In this document: piece by piece, positions 1-7,068 of the stretch
Numbering within the stretch: position 1 is the stretch's first letter
Layout of the letters: every line of letters starts with the position of its first letter
Assembly: GCA_016292745.1 (NCBI GenBank)
Contig: JAEDFO010000007.1
Span: 1 to 58,550, forward strand
DNA length: 58,550 nucleotides
Direction: 5' to 3'
Source: Muribaculaceae bacterium
Lineage (GTDB): Bacteria > Bacteroidota > Bacteroidia > Bacteroidales > Muribaculaceae
Program-made: the position numbers and the translations under genes
The notes under the pieces: model-generated
The model's input: the letters and a program-made list of their open reading frames with translations, nothing else
Told to the model about the DNA's origin: nothing
The model's database searches: none

Positions 1-27
1 TTGTATTTCAAAGCTTTATCAAACGGA

Positions 28-1122
28 TTATTTATTCATCACTTCGTTCACAGCATTTATCATCGACTGGCCTCGAAGGTTGCGTTTCAGTATTGTGCCG
101 TCAGGAGCGAAGAGTATGATGTGCGGAATGCCGTCAACACCATACAAGTTCATTGGTTCCATATTGTCCGACGGAACAATTTGTGGCCATTCGATGCCTT
201 CTTTGTCAATGGCTTTCTTCATGTTTGATTCCTCGTCCCATACGAATAGGCCCAGCACTGTCAAGCCTTTATCCTTGTATTGGCGGTGCAACTTCATCAA
301 GTTTGGTATTTCACCCATGCATGGGCTACACCAGCTTGCCCACATGTCGAGGAGCACATAGTTGCCCTTCCCTACATAGTGCGACAATGCCGATGGATTT
401 CCGTCGGCATCAGTCCCCTCGATATCAACGAAAGGCATGCCTTCGGCGGTCATCTTCAGCCTTTTCAGGAGTTCAAGCCGATTTGCAACCATTTTTTGCG
501 ATTTCAGCCAAGGGCCGAAACTCGACATTATCTTTTCCTTTGCCGTGTTGTCGATGACATCCATAAAAACGGAATATAGCAGATAATATCCTACAGCATC
601 ATTGTTGTGGGTAGAGTAAAGTTCAGCAGCTCTGTTAGCCAATTTCGTCTTAATGGTTTCCACATACTGCTCTTTCGCTTCTTCTGCAGCCTTTTCATTG
701 TCGGCATACTGTTGGTCGATTTCATTGAACTTTTGTTCGACCGCAGCATTGATGGCGTCTTCTTCTTTGGCTATTTGGGCCATTGCATCATTTTGCGGTG
801 TGCCGGATGGCTGTGCGTAATCTTTGAAATTAACCTTGATGTCGCCAACTTCCAAAATGAAATTGGCAAAAGTATGTCGGTCGACGTCGATGCGACAAAG
901 CGCTGCGGTATCAACTTGTCCCTTGAACACAAACTTATTGCCGTCGATGATAGTGCTGTCAATCATCGTTTCGTCATCGTAACGCATAACGTAGATTTTC
1001 TTTCCATTATGTGTCGAATCGTCAAGTTCTCCGGTTACGGTGTACGAATTGTTTTGTTGCGACGGTTGGCAGGCACACAGCATTGCCATTCCCCCAACTA
1101 ACATTATCTGGATTATTCTCAT
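28..1122 (-). CDS. TlpA-like thiol-disulfide lipoprotein (DUF4369 + thioredoxin)
   Basis: This 364-residue envelope protein has a hydrophobic N-terminus ending in a lipobox-like L-C-A-C (Cys18), so it is probably a lipoprotein. Residues about 25-120 fit the DUF4369 beta domain common in Bacteroidetes. A charged helical stretch (about 115-225) follows, then a TlpA/AhpC-type thioredoxin fold from about 228 to the end. The redox motif WASWCSPC puts the active-site cysteines at 265 and 268, and the cis-Pro region reads GIPHI. Family members reduce or isomerise periplasmic disulfides. The gene lies 60 bases downstream of the S9 peptidase on the same strand and no clear promoter of its own is visible, so co-transcription is likely. 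The exact substrate cannot be told. Confidence 0.85.
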   Translation of the reverse strand: MRIIQIMLVGGMAMLCACQPSQQNNSYTVTGELDDSTHNGKKIYVMRYDDETMIDSTIIDGNKFVFKGQVDTAALCRIDVDRHTFANFILEVGDIKVNFKDYAQPSGTPQNDAMAQIAKEEDAINAAVEQKFNEIDQQYADNEKAAEEAKEQYVETIKTKLANRAAELYSTHNNDAVGYYLLYSVFMDVIDNTAKEKIMSSFGPWLKSQKMVANRLELLKRLKMTAEGMPFVDIEGTDADGNPSALSHYVGKGNYVLLDMWASWCSPCMGEIPNLMKLHRQYKDKGLTVLGLFVWDEESNMKKAIDKEGIEWPQIVPSDNMEPMNLYGVDGIPHIILFAPDGTILKRNLRGQSMINAVNEVMNK

Positions 1123-1182
1123 TCTTTGATAGCGCTAAAAAGTTATTGGTCAATAATTTGGTCCGATGCCAACATATGTATG

Positions 1183-3618
1183 TCAGAGTTTTTTCGGGGT
1201 GTAGATTGCGTCCCACCACGAGGGGTCGTCGTTGAGCCATCGCTGGAACCAAGCCACCATGGTGTTAATCCACTTCACTCGCTTGGCCGGGTCCATGATG
1301 CCGTGGTTCTCGCCTTCCACTTCAACGAAAGCAGTGGGCACTCCCAGCAGCCGCAGAGCAGTGTACATCTGTATGGATTCGCCTATTGGCACATTGGTGT
1401 CGGCGGTGCCGTGGGTGAACAGCAACGGTTTGGTTATCTTGTCGGCGTTGTAAAGTGGCGAACGGTCAACGTAGAGGTCTTTTCGGGTCCACGGATAGCT
1501 GTTGGCGGCCGAAACCTCGCTGTACGAGTATCCCCAGTAGCCTTCGCCCCAATAGCTGGTGTGGTCCGAAATTCCGGCGTGCGAAATACCGCAGGCAAAG
1601 GGGTTGTCCTTGGTGAGCATATACTGGGTCATGAATCCGCCGTACGATGCCGATACGCATCCAATCTTGGTTGAGTCAACCTGAGCCAAGTCGCGTGCAA
1701 ACTGGCGAGTGGCGTCGATGATGTCCTGTGCGGGGCCTTCGCCCATGGTATTCACGTGTCGCGAAGCCCATTCCTGTCCGAAGCCCGATGCTCCTGATGG
1801 GTTGACTATCAGCACAATATATCCCAGAGCGTTCCAGTAGTGGGCAGGATAGTGCGAACCGCCACCGAAGCGTCGGCTTGTTGGCGAGCAGCCACCGTAG
1901 TAGTGCACAATCATGGGGTATTTCTTTGCTGGGTCGAAATTGGCTGGCAGATAGTAGAATCCGGTAACTGTGTATCCGCGGTTGCATTGGAAGCTCCACG
2001 GATGTACGGTGCCGAGTTCTATCGAGGCATACATTTCGTCGTTTGGAGCGAGCACGGTGCTTATGGTGGGGCGTTTCGATGCCGGTTTGTCGATGGCGAG
2101 CACTTTATAAGGTGTGCATGCGCTTGAGCCGCGCACCACAATGTTACCCCCTTTCGATGCCACGCTCAGTCCGGTTAGCACTTCGAGAGGCTGACCGATG
2201 CGCACGCTCGTCAGCGAAGCCAGGTCCATTCGGTAGAGGCTTACTGAATCGGCATTCTGTGCTGTGTAGTACACGGCACGTTCCGACGGCGAGTATTCCA
2301 TGTCCTCGATGCTTGTGGCATCATCGGCTGTGGTGGGAGTGACTGTCCCGCTTTGGCAGTCGAGCACATACATGTGAAGGTCGTACATGTTTGGCGTAGA
2401 GCCTTCCGGCACACGGTTGCCGATGCCACCGAATGCCTCGGTGCTGGCCTTGAACACCACTTTCGAGTTTCCATCGGCCCAGATGGCACCGTTGATGAAT
2501 CCGTCCTTGTCGACGAGCTTTGTCATCGACATGGCATCGATGTCGAGGTCGTAGAAGCTTTGGCGGGTTGTGGGGCGCTGTGTGATGGAGTCGGTGGTGA
2601 CCGATACGAGCAGATGACGGCCGTCGGCCGAAATGTCGTAAAGTGAAACGGGGTGATAGGTATATGTGAGCGGCTGCACGAATCCGGTGGCCAGGTCGTA
2701 GCGCTTCAGGTCGTAGCGGGTGCGCCATCCTGGCTGGCGGTCGTCGGGGTGCAGAATCTCAAACACTCCATCCTCTTTTTTCGGGCCTTCGCTCTGATGC
2801 ATCAACACCAGATAGTCCTCGGTGGGCGACATATAGAAGTATTCGTCGGGCAGGTCGCGGGCGAGCACAGTCGATGTGCCGGTAGCGGGGTCGACGGCAA
2901 TAAGTCGCAGCGAGCCGCTTTGCCTTTCGGTGTAATAGTAGCGGTCCGACGATGGCATCCAGCTCACGCCGCGGCTTATGCGGCGGTTGGTGCCGTTCTT
3001 AATGTCGCACAGCAGATATTCGCCTTGAAGTTTGTATTCGGTGTCATACCAGCTGTATGCCACCAGAGCCCAGCGTCCCGACGGCGATATGCTGCATTGG
3101 GTGGGCACGCGGGTGGCGAGGTTGTCGGCAAGGGTGAACGGATGTGCGCCGTGGCATTCGCACAGCGCATCGGGAATGCTAATGTCTATTGCCGATGAGT
3201 CGGCAATAAACTTCACGCTCACCGAGTGGTATCCCGGCTGCAGCTGCGCCTTGTAGGTAATTGCTGTGCCGTCGACCGATATCTTCATGTGCTTGGTTCC
3301 TGATATCTTTATCTCGGCATCTTTCACATAGGTGGATGTCTTCACCCCAAAGCTCACCATGTTAAGCGTTCCCGAGTCGAGTTTTACCTCGGTGAGTTCG
3401 CTTAGCGGTGAATTGTCGGTGGCATCCCATGCCAGAGGGGTGTCGATGAGTTTTTCTGCCGAGAATTTGTTCTGGGCATTGTCAACGCTGTCGATAACTA
3501 TCGGGTTGGCAAGCCGGAAAGGCCCCGCGTGGTGCACCTTCTTCACCGGGACTGTTGTGGCTGAGGCGGCAAGAGCCAAAGTTGCCGTTGCGGCAATGGC
3601 AAGAATTGTTCGTTTCAT
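1183..3618 (-). CDS. S9 family peptidase (DPP-IV/prolyl oligopeptidase type)
   Basis: This exported serine peptidase of 811 residues starts MKRTILAIAATATLALAAS, a signal peptide. A longer frame opens at 3666, but a TAnnTTTG box at 3664-3671 overlaps that ATG, so the start at 3618 is preferred. The N-terminal half is the beta-propeller of the S9 family. The C-terminal alpha/beta-hydrolase carries the nucleophile in SASYGGF (about Ser658), Asp in HGTADTNVP (about 740) and His in EGENHGI (about 772). The family cleaves peptides after proline or alanine in the periplasm. The first motif position is S-A-S rather than the usual G-x-S, a mild deviation. Possibly transcribed with the downstream thioredoxin lipoprotein. 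Confidence 0.9.
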   Translation of the reverse strand: MKRTILAIAATATLALAASATTVPVKKVHHAGPFRLANPIVIDSVDNAQNKFSAEKLIDTPLAWDATDNSPLSELTEVKLDSGTLNMVSFGVKTSTYVKDAEIKISGTKHMKISVDGTAITYKAQLQPGYHSVSVKFIADSSAIDISIPDALCECHGAHPFTLADNLATRVPTQCSISPSGRWALVAYSWYDTEYKLQGEYLLCDIKNGTNRRISRGVSWMPSSDRYYYTERQSGSLRLIAVDPATGTSTVLARDLPDEYFYMSPTEDYLVLMHQSEGPKKEDGVFEILHPDDRQPGWRTRYDLKRYDLATGFVQPLTYTYHPVSLYDISADGRHLLVSVTTDSITQRPTTRQSFYDLDIDAMSMTKLVDKDGFINGAIWADGNSKVVFKASTEAFGGIGNRVPEGSTPNMYDLHMYVLDCQSGTVTPTTADDATSIEDMEYSPSERAVYYTAQNADSVSLYRMDLASLTSVRIGQPLEVLTGLSVASKGGNIVVRGSSACTPYKVLAIDKPASKRPTISTVLAPNDEMYASIELGTVHPWSFQCNRGYTVTGFYYLPANFDPAKKYPMIVHYYGGCSPTSRRFGGGSHYPAHYWNALGYIVLIVNPSGASGFGQEWASRHVNTMGEGPAQDIIDATRQFARDLAQVDSTKIGCVSASYGGFMTQYMLTKDNPFACGISHAGISDHTSYWGEGYWGYSYSEVSAANSYPWTRKDLYVDRSPLYNADKITKPLLFTHGTADTNVPIGESIQMYTALRLLGVPTAFVEVEGENHGIMDPAKRVKWINTMVAWFQRWLNDDPSWWDAIYTPKKL

Positions 3619-3663
3619 ATATCTTATATCTTTAATGTCATTAAAATGAGTATTTGCTGTATG

Positions 3664-3671
3664 CAAATCTA
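3664..3671 (-). promoter_or_regulatory. -7 box candidate for the S9 peptidase
   Basis: The minus strand reads TAGATTTG, matching TAnnTTTG. No good -33 element is seen at the usual spacing. It would start RNA near 3657, about 40 bases before the ATG at 3618. Confidence 0.4.
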
Positions 3672-3734
3672 CACTTTTTTTTCGTTGAAATGTAATATTT
3701 CAGTATGATAATCATTTATGGTGTAGCATATTAT

Positions 3735-3915
3735 AAAAAAAATACGAGCAGGAACTTCTCAGTCCTCTACTCGCCACAATTCGCAAAACTAATTTAACCC
3801 ATTAACCTTTGGTATAAATCTCATTGTTTATACCGAGTGTTACAACAATACAAATATTATTACACTAACAAATACCAAATAATATTACACTGAAATGATG
3901 TTCTTATTACCACTG
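3735..3915 (-). ncRNA. candidate small RNA or attenuated leader
   Basis: A consensus promoter (3916-3947, minus) would start RNA near 3909. About 170 bases later comes a hairpin at 3745-3773 (outer stem CGAG/CTCG, inner stem AGGA-CT/AG-TCCT), followed on the minus strand by a T-run at 3735-3742. Between them is a perfect 8-base inverted repeat, GGTATAAA (3811-3818) and TTTATACC (3827-3834). No open frame of note lies inside. This looks like either a free-standing small RNA or a leader upstream of the S9 peptidase that is terminated early. No known RNA family was recognised. Confidence 0.35.
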
Positions 3916-3947
3916 CAAATGTAAGGCTAATAAAACAAACTTCCAAA
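3916..3947 (-). promoter_or_regulatory. consensus Bacteroidetes promoter
   Basis: On the minus strand, TTTG (3944-3947) is followed after 20 bases by TACATTTG (3916-3923), a full match to TTTG-N19..21-TAnnTTTG. It faces away from arsR, toward the candidate small RNA and the S9 peptidase. Confidence 0.55.
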
Positions 3948-4083
3948 CATCTTGGCAAAAAAATTCCATTTTAGTAAAATAAAGTTCATTTTGTGGCTTT
4001 TAATTTTAAAATCGAGTGGTTTTTATAGCAAAATGACAAATATGCCATTATCTTCTACAGGTAATATATTTTATATGAAATTG

Positions 4084-4119
4084 TTTGGTAGTATGATAAT
4101 AGTTCGTAATTTTGCGAAC
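4084..4119 (+). promoter_or_regulatory. arsR promoter with overlapping operator-like inverted repeat
   Basis: TTTG (4084-4087), 19 bases, then TAATTTTG (4107-4114) is a full promoter match. The inverted repeat GTTCG-N8-CGAAC (4102-4119) exactly brackets the -7 box. A regulator bound there would block initiation, which is the classic arrangement for ArsR autorepression. The same ten bases, GTTCGTAATT, recur in reverse orientation at 4495-4504. Confidence 0.65.
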
Positions 4120-4133
4120 AAATATTATTCCCT

Positions 4134-4472
4134 ATGGCTAACAAAGATTACAGCATCCGTCAGGAACAGATAGCCCGTTTTGCCAAGGCAATGGGGCATC
4201 CGGCACGCATAGCAATTCTGCAATTTCTTGCGCGCCAGCAGAATTGTTATTTTGGTGATATTCACGAGGAACTTCCAATTTCTAAAGCTACAGTGTCGCA
4301 GCATCTTAAGGAACTGAAAGATGCCGGCCTGATTCAGGGCGAAGTGGAGTCTCCGAAAGTGAAATACTGCATTAACCGCGACAACTGGCAGCTGGCTTTC
4401 GAACTTTTTAATGGGTTCCTTTCACAGCCTCTATGCAAAACTGAGGGATGCTGCGGCGATAATAAGCAATAG
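4134..4472 (+). CDS. ArsR-family winged-helix repressor
   Basis: A 112-residue metalloregulator-type protein. The winged helix runs from about residue 12 to 90; the recognition helix region reads SKATVSQHLKELKDAGLI. The fold matches the ArsR/SmtB family, whose members leave DNA when they bind metal, metalloid or thiol-active ligands. The canonical ELCVC-type site in the recognition helix is absent. Instead there are cysteines before it (NCYFGD), one in KYCINRD, and a C-terminal cluster PLCKTEGCCGD that could bind ligand. It is first in an operon-like run with four thiol/permease genes and probably controls them from the operator over its own promoter. The true inducer is unknown. Confidence 0.88.
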   Translation: MANKDYSIRQEQIARFAKAMGHPARIAILQFLARQQNCYFGDIHEELPISKATVSQHLKELKDAGLIQGEVESPKVKYCINRDNWQLAFELFNGFLSQPLCKTEGCCGDNKQ

Positions 4473-4490
4473 CAGTATTATTTGATATTC

Positions 4491-4504
4491 TACGAATTAC
4501 GAAC
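4491..4504 (+). promoter_or_regulatory. second ArsR-operator-like site before the ArsF-like gene
   Basis: TACGAATTACGAAC holds a tandem TACGAA repeat, and its complement contains GTTCGTAATT, identical over ten bases to the operator over the arsR promoter. It sits 19 bases before the ATG at 4523. No matching promoter box was found here, so it may be a secondary binding site. Confidence 0.35.
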
Positions 4505-4522
4505 ATAATAGCTATAACCAAG

Positions 4523-4921
4523 ATGAAGAAAATTCTGTTGATGGTGATTATGTGCGTCATTGCTCTTGCAGCATCGGCGCAGACTAATGATTGTGTCGAA
4601 GTGATTTATTTTCATGGCAAGCAGCGTTGTCCAACATGCATGGCCATCGAGAAACATGCCCGTGAAGTGGTGGAGCACGACTTTGCAAGCCAGAAAAAGC
4701 TGGGGAAAGTGAAGTTTATGGTGATTGACATCAATTCGGCCGAAGGACGTAAGATAGCCAAGGACTATCGTGTGAGTTATTCGTCGCTGTTTCTCAACTC
4801 GCGCCGTGGAGGCAAGCAGTCGCGCACCGACATCACTCGTTTCGCTTTCAAGAATGCACGAAAGCACACCGATGTGTTTAAGAAAGAGATAGCCCACAAG
4901 ATTAACGAATTGCTGAAATAA
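4523..4921 (+). CDS. ArsF-like thioredoxin-fold protein, exported
   Basis: A 132-residue protein with a signal peptide (MKKILLMVIMCVIALAASA, cleavage after about residue 20) and a thioredoxin-like fold with a CPTC redox motif in FHGKQRCPTCMAIE. It resembles the proteins named nitrophenyl compound nitroreductase subunit ArsF in Bacteroides ars operons, where they are linked to reduction of nitroaromatic arsenicals. That naming rests on family resemblance and on context: ArsR before it and an ArsG-like transporter 13 bases after it. The signal peptide places it in the periplasm. A general thiol-redox role is an alternative. Confidence 0.7.
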   Translation: MKKILLMVIMCVIALAASAQTNDCVEVIYFHGKQRCPTCMAIEKHAREVVEHDFASQKKLGKVKFMVIDINSAEGRKIAKDYRVSYSSLFLNSRRGGKQSRTDITRFAFKNARKHTDVFKKEIAHKINELLK

Positions 4922-4934
4922 GCCCCGCGAGCGT

Positions 4935-5648
4935 ATGACCGATTTACTCCAATCATGGTTCGATGCGTGCGACATACCTTTGCTCGCCGCTTTCATCCTG
5001 GGCTTGCTCACTGCCCTCAGCCCTTGTCCGCTTGCCACCAATATCACAGCCATTGGCTTTATCAGCAAGGATATCGACAGCCGTCGTAGCATATTCGTAT
5101 GCGGAATGGTTTACACACTGGGGCGTACGGTGGCCTATACTGCATTGGGTGCCGTGCTGATATATATGCTCCGATGCGGAATCGACACTTTCAACCTCCA
5201 GGCGTCGGTGAGTTATTGGGGCGAGATGCTAATTGCCCCGGTGTTGATTCTTTTTGGGGTGCTAATGCTCTTGGGCGACCGTTTGCCGTTGGGTGGATTC
5301 GGAGTTAATGCATCGTCGTCGCGTGCTGCAAGGCAGCGCGGTGTGCTCGGCAGCTTTTTGCTGGGAGTATTATTTGCCTTGGCATTCTGCCCCACAAGCG
5401 GATTGCTGTACTTCGGCATGCTTATTCCGATGTCGGCATCTGCAGCCGGCGGATATGCGCTGCCGGCTGTGTATGCACTTGCCACCGGATTGCCGGTAGT
5501 GGCGGTGGCTTGGATTGTGGCTTTCAGTGTGGCAAATGTTGCCGCATTCTATCGGAAGATGCAGGTGCTGCAGCGATGGCTTAACCGCATTGTGGCGCTG
5601 CTGTTCATTGTTATAGGATTATATTACGTTTTCACAATTTATTTATAA
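4935..5648 (+). CDS. ArsG-like/CcdA-type membrane transporter
   Basis: A 237-residue integral membrane protein with about six hydrophobic segments, in the CcdA/DsbD transmembrane superfamily. A Cys-Pro pair (ALSPCPLATN) in the first segment and a second (FCPTSG) in a later one are the conserved redox cysteines of that superfamily, which passes reducing power or substrate across the inner membrane. In Bacteroides ars operons the equivalent gene is called ArsG and is described as an efflux permease for aminoaryl arsenicals. The ArsF-like neighbour upstream supports that family. Its stop codon overlaps the next start by one base (TAATG), so translation is probably coupled. Confidence 0.72.
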   Translation: MTDLLQSWFDACDIPLLAAFILGLLTALSPCPLATNITAIGFISKDIDSRRSIFVCGMVYTLGRTVAYTALGAVLIYMLRCGIDTFNLQASVSYWGEMLIAPVLILFGVLMLLGDRLPLGGFGVNASSSRAARQRGVLGSFLLGVLFALAFCPTSGLLYFGMLIPMSASAAGGYALPAVYALATGLPVVAVAWIVAFSVANVAAFYRKMQVLQRWLNRIVALLFIVIGLYYVFTIYL

Positions 5649-5995
5649 TGGAAAAAGAGGAAAAGAAAGGTTTCTGGGCTTCGCTTTTTGGTGGAAAACA
5701 GAAAAAATGCGAGTGCGGCCAGCCGGAAATTGTTGCTGCTGTGTATGCCGATTCTGCTGTTAAGGAAATAAAGGTACTCGGCCCGGGATGCTCCAAGTGC
5801 AAAAGCACTTATGCCGTGGTGGAAAAGGTGGTTAAGTCCACCGGTGCAGATGTGAAACTAACCAAGGTTGACGACATCCAGCAGATAATGAGTTACGATA
5901 TCCTTTCCACTCCGGCCATCGTGGCCGACGGCAAAGTGGTGCTCAGCGGCAAGGTGCCCACTGAGGCCGAGGTGAGAAAAATACTGGGATTATGA
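5648..5995 (+). CDS. small thioredoxin/glutaredoxin-like protein with N-terminal Cys motif
   Basis: A 115-residue cytosolic protein. Residues about 38-115 form a thioredoxin-like domain of the TM0996/MTH895 type, with the redox pair in GPGCSKCKST. The first 35 residues are an unusual charged leader (MEKEEKKGFWASLFGG) followed by a KCECGQ cysteine pair that could bind metal or metalloid. Family members are small dithiol proteins often found beside permeases of the next gene's family. It overlaps both neighbours (one base upstream, four downstream, ATGA), so it belongs to the same transcript. It may deliver electrons or a thiol-bound substrate to the permease; this is inference. Confidence 0.75.
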   Translation: MEKEEKKGFWASLFGGKQKKCECGQPEIVAAVYADSAVKEIKVLGPGCSKCKSTYAVVEKVVKSTGADVKLTKVDDIQQIMSYDILSTPAIVADGKVVLSGKVPTEAEVRKILGL

Positions 5996-6960
5996 TTCAG
6001 AGTTTTGCCGATTGGCTGGTATATGGCATCATAGGCCTCGACAGCGCCTCGCATTTAGCAGGAGCGTTGAACTTCTTTGTCTACGACACCATAAAGATAT
6101 TGCTGTTGCTGTTTCTCATCAGCAGCATCATGGGTATTGTCAACGCTTATTTCCCCATCGAGCGGCTGCGCAGCTATCTGCTCACCCATCGCCTGTTTGG
6201 TGCCCAGTATCTGCTGGCATCGCTCTTTGGTGCCATCACTCCGTTCTGTTCCTGTTCATCGATTCCGCTGTTCATCGGATTCGTGAAGGGGGGCATACCG
6301 CTTGGAGTCACCTTGTCGTTTCTTATTACGTCGCCGCTGGTCAATGAGGTGGCAGTGGCAATGTTTCTCGGTTCGTTTGGAGTGCAGGCAACGGCGATAT
6401 ATGTTGCGAGCGGCATCATTTTGGGATGTATTGGAGGCTTCGTCCTTGGGCGCATACGCCTCGAACGGTATCTGAGCGACTGGGTAAAGCATGTGCAGGC
6501 GCAGTCGGAGCAGCAGACAATGCGGTGGGAAAAGGATAACACCACATTTGTCAAGCGGCTTCCTACAATCGTGGGCGATGCCTGGCATATTGTGCGCAGC
6601 GTACTGGTGTATGTGGTGATAGGCATCGGCATCGGTGCACTCATGCACGGATTTGTCCCCGAAGGATTCTTTGAGCAATATATGTCGCGCGAGTGCTGGT
6701 ATGCCGTGCCGCTCAGTGTTGTCCTTGCCGTGCCGATGTATGCCAACGCGGCCGGAATAGTTCCGGTGGTAGAGGTGTTCGTAGCCAAGGGCATACCGTT
6801 GGGCACAGCCATTGCCTTTATGATGGCCGTGGTGGGTTTGTCGCTCCCCGAAGCCACTCTGCTCAAGAAGGTTATGACATGGCGTCTCATTGCGTTGTTC
6901 TTTGCCACCGTAACCATCTTTATCATCATTTCAGGTTATATCTTCAATATGGTTTTGTGA
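5992..6960 (+). CDS. ArsP/DUF318-type permease
   Basis: A 322-residue membrane protein with about eight hydrophobic segments in two halves. The first half carries the family hallmark CSCSSIPLFIGFVKGGIP and then FLITSPLVNE; the second half repeats the pattern around NAAGIVPVVEV and KGIPLGTA. This is the permease family (DUF318, UPF0718) that includes ArsP, an exporter of trivalent organoarsenicals. The CSC cysteines are those implicated in substrate binding in ArsP. It ends the operon begun by arsR. With ArsF- and ArsG-like partners, export of an organic arsenical is the simplest reading, but other thiophilic cargo cannot be excluded. Confidence 0.75.
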   Translation: MIQSFADWLVYGIIGLDSASHLAGALNFFVYDTIKILLLLFLISSIMGIVNAYFPIERLRSYLLTHRLFGAQYLLASLFGAITPFCSCSSIPLFIGFVKGGIPLGVTLSFLITSPLVNEVAVAMFLGSFGVQATAIYVASGIILGCIGGFVLGRIRLERYLSDWVKHVQAQSEQQTMRWEKDNTTFVKRLPTIVGDAWHIVRSVLVYVVIGIGIGALMHGFVPEGFFEQYMSRECWYAVPLSVVLAVPMYANAAGIVPVVEVFVAKGIPLGTAIAFMMAVVGLSLPEATLLKKVMTWRLIALFFATVTIFIIISGYIFNMVL

Positions 6961-6998
6961 AGCCGTTACGGCATAATCTCACACAAATTTGAGTTTTT

Positions 6999-7031
6999 TT
7001 TCGCCGAAACGCGAAAAAAAGAGTATCTTTG
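6999..7031 (+). promoter_or_regulatory. mutS promoter
   Basis: TTTC (6999-7002), 21 bases, then TATCTTTG (7024-7031), close to the Bacteroidetes consensus. Transcription would start near 7038, about 30 bases before the mutS ATG. Confidence 0.55.
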
Positions 7032-7068
7032 TGAGTGTGCCGCCCGTTAGTCGCGGTTTTTTTATTCT

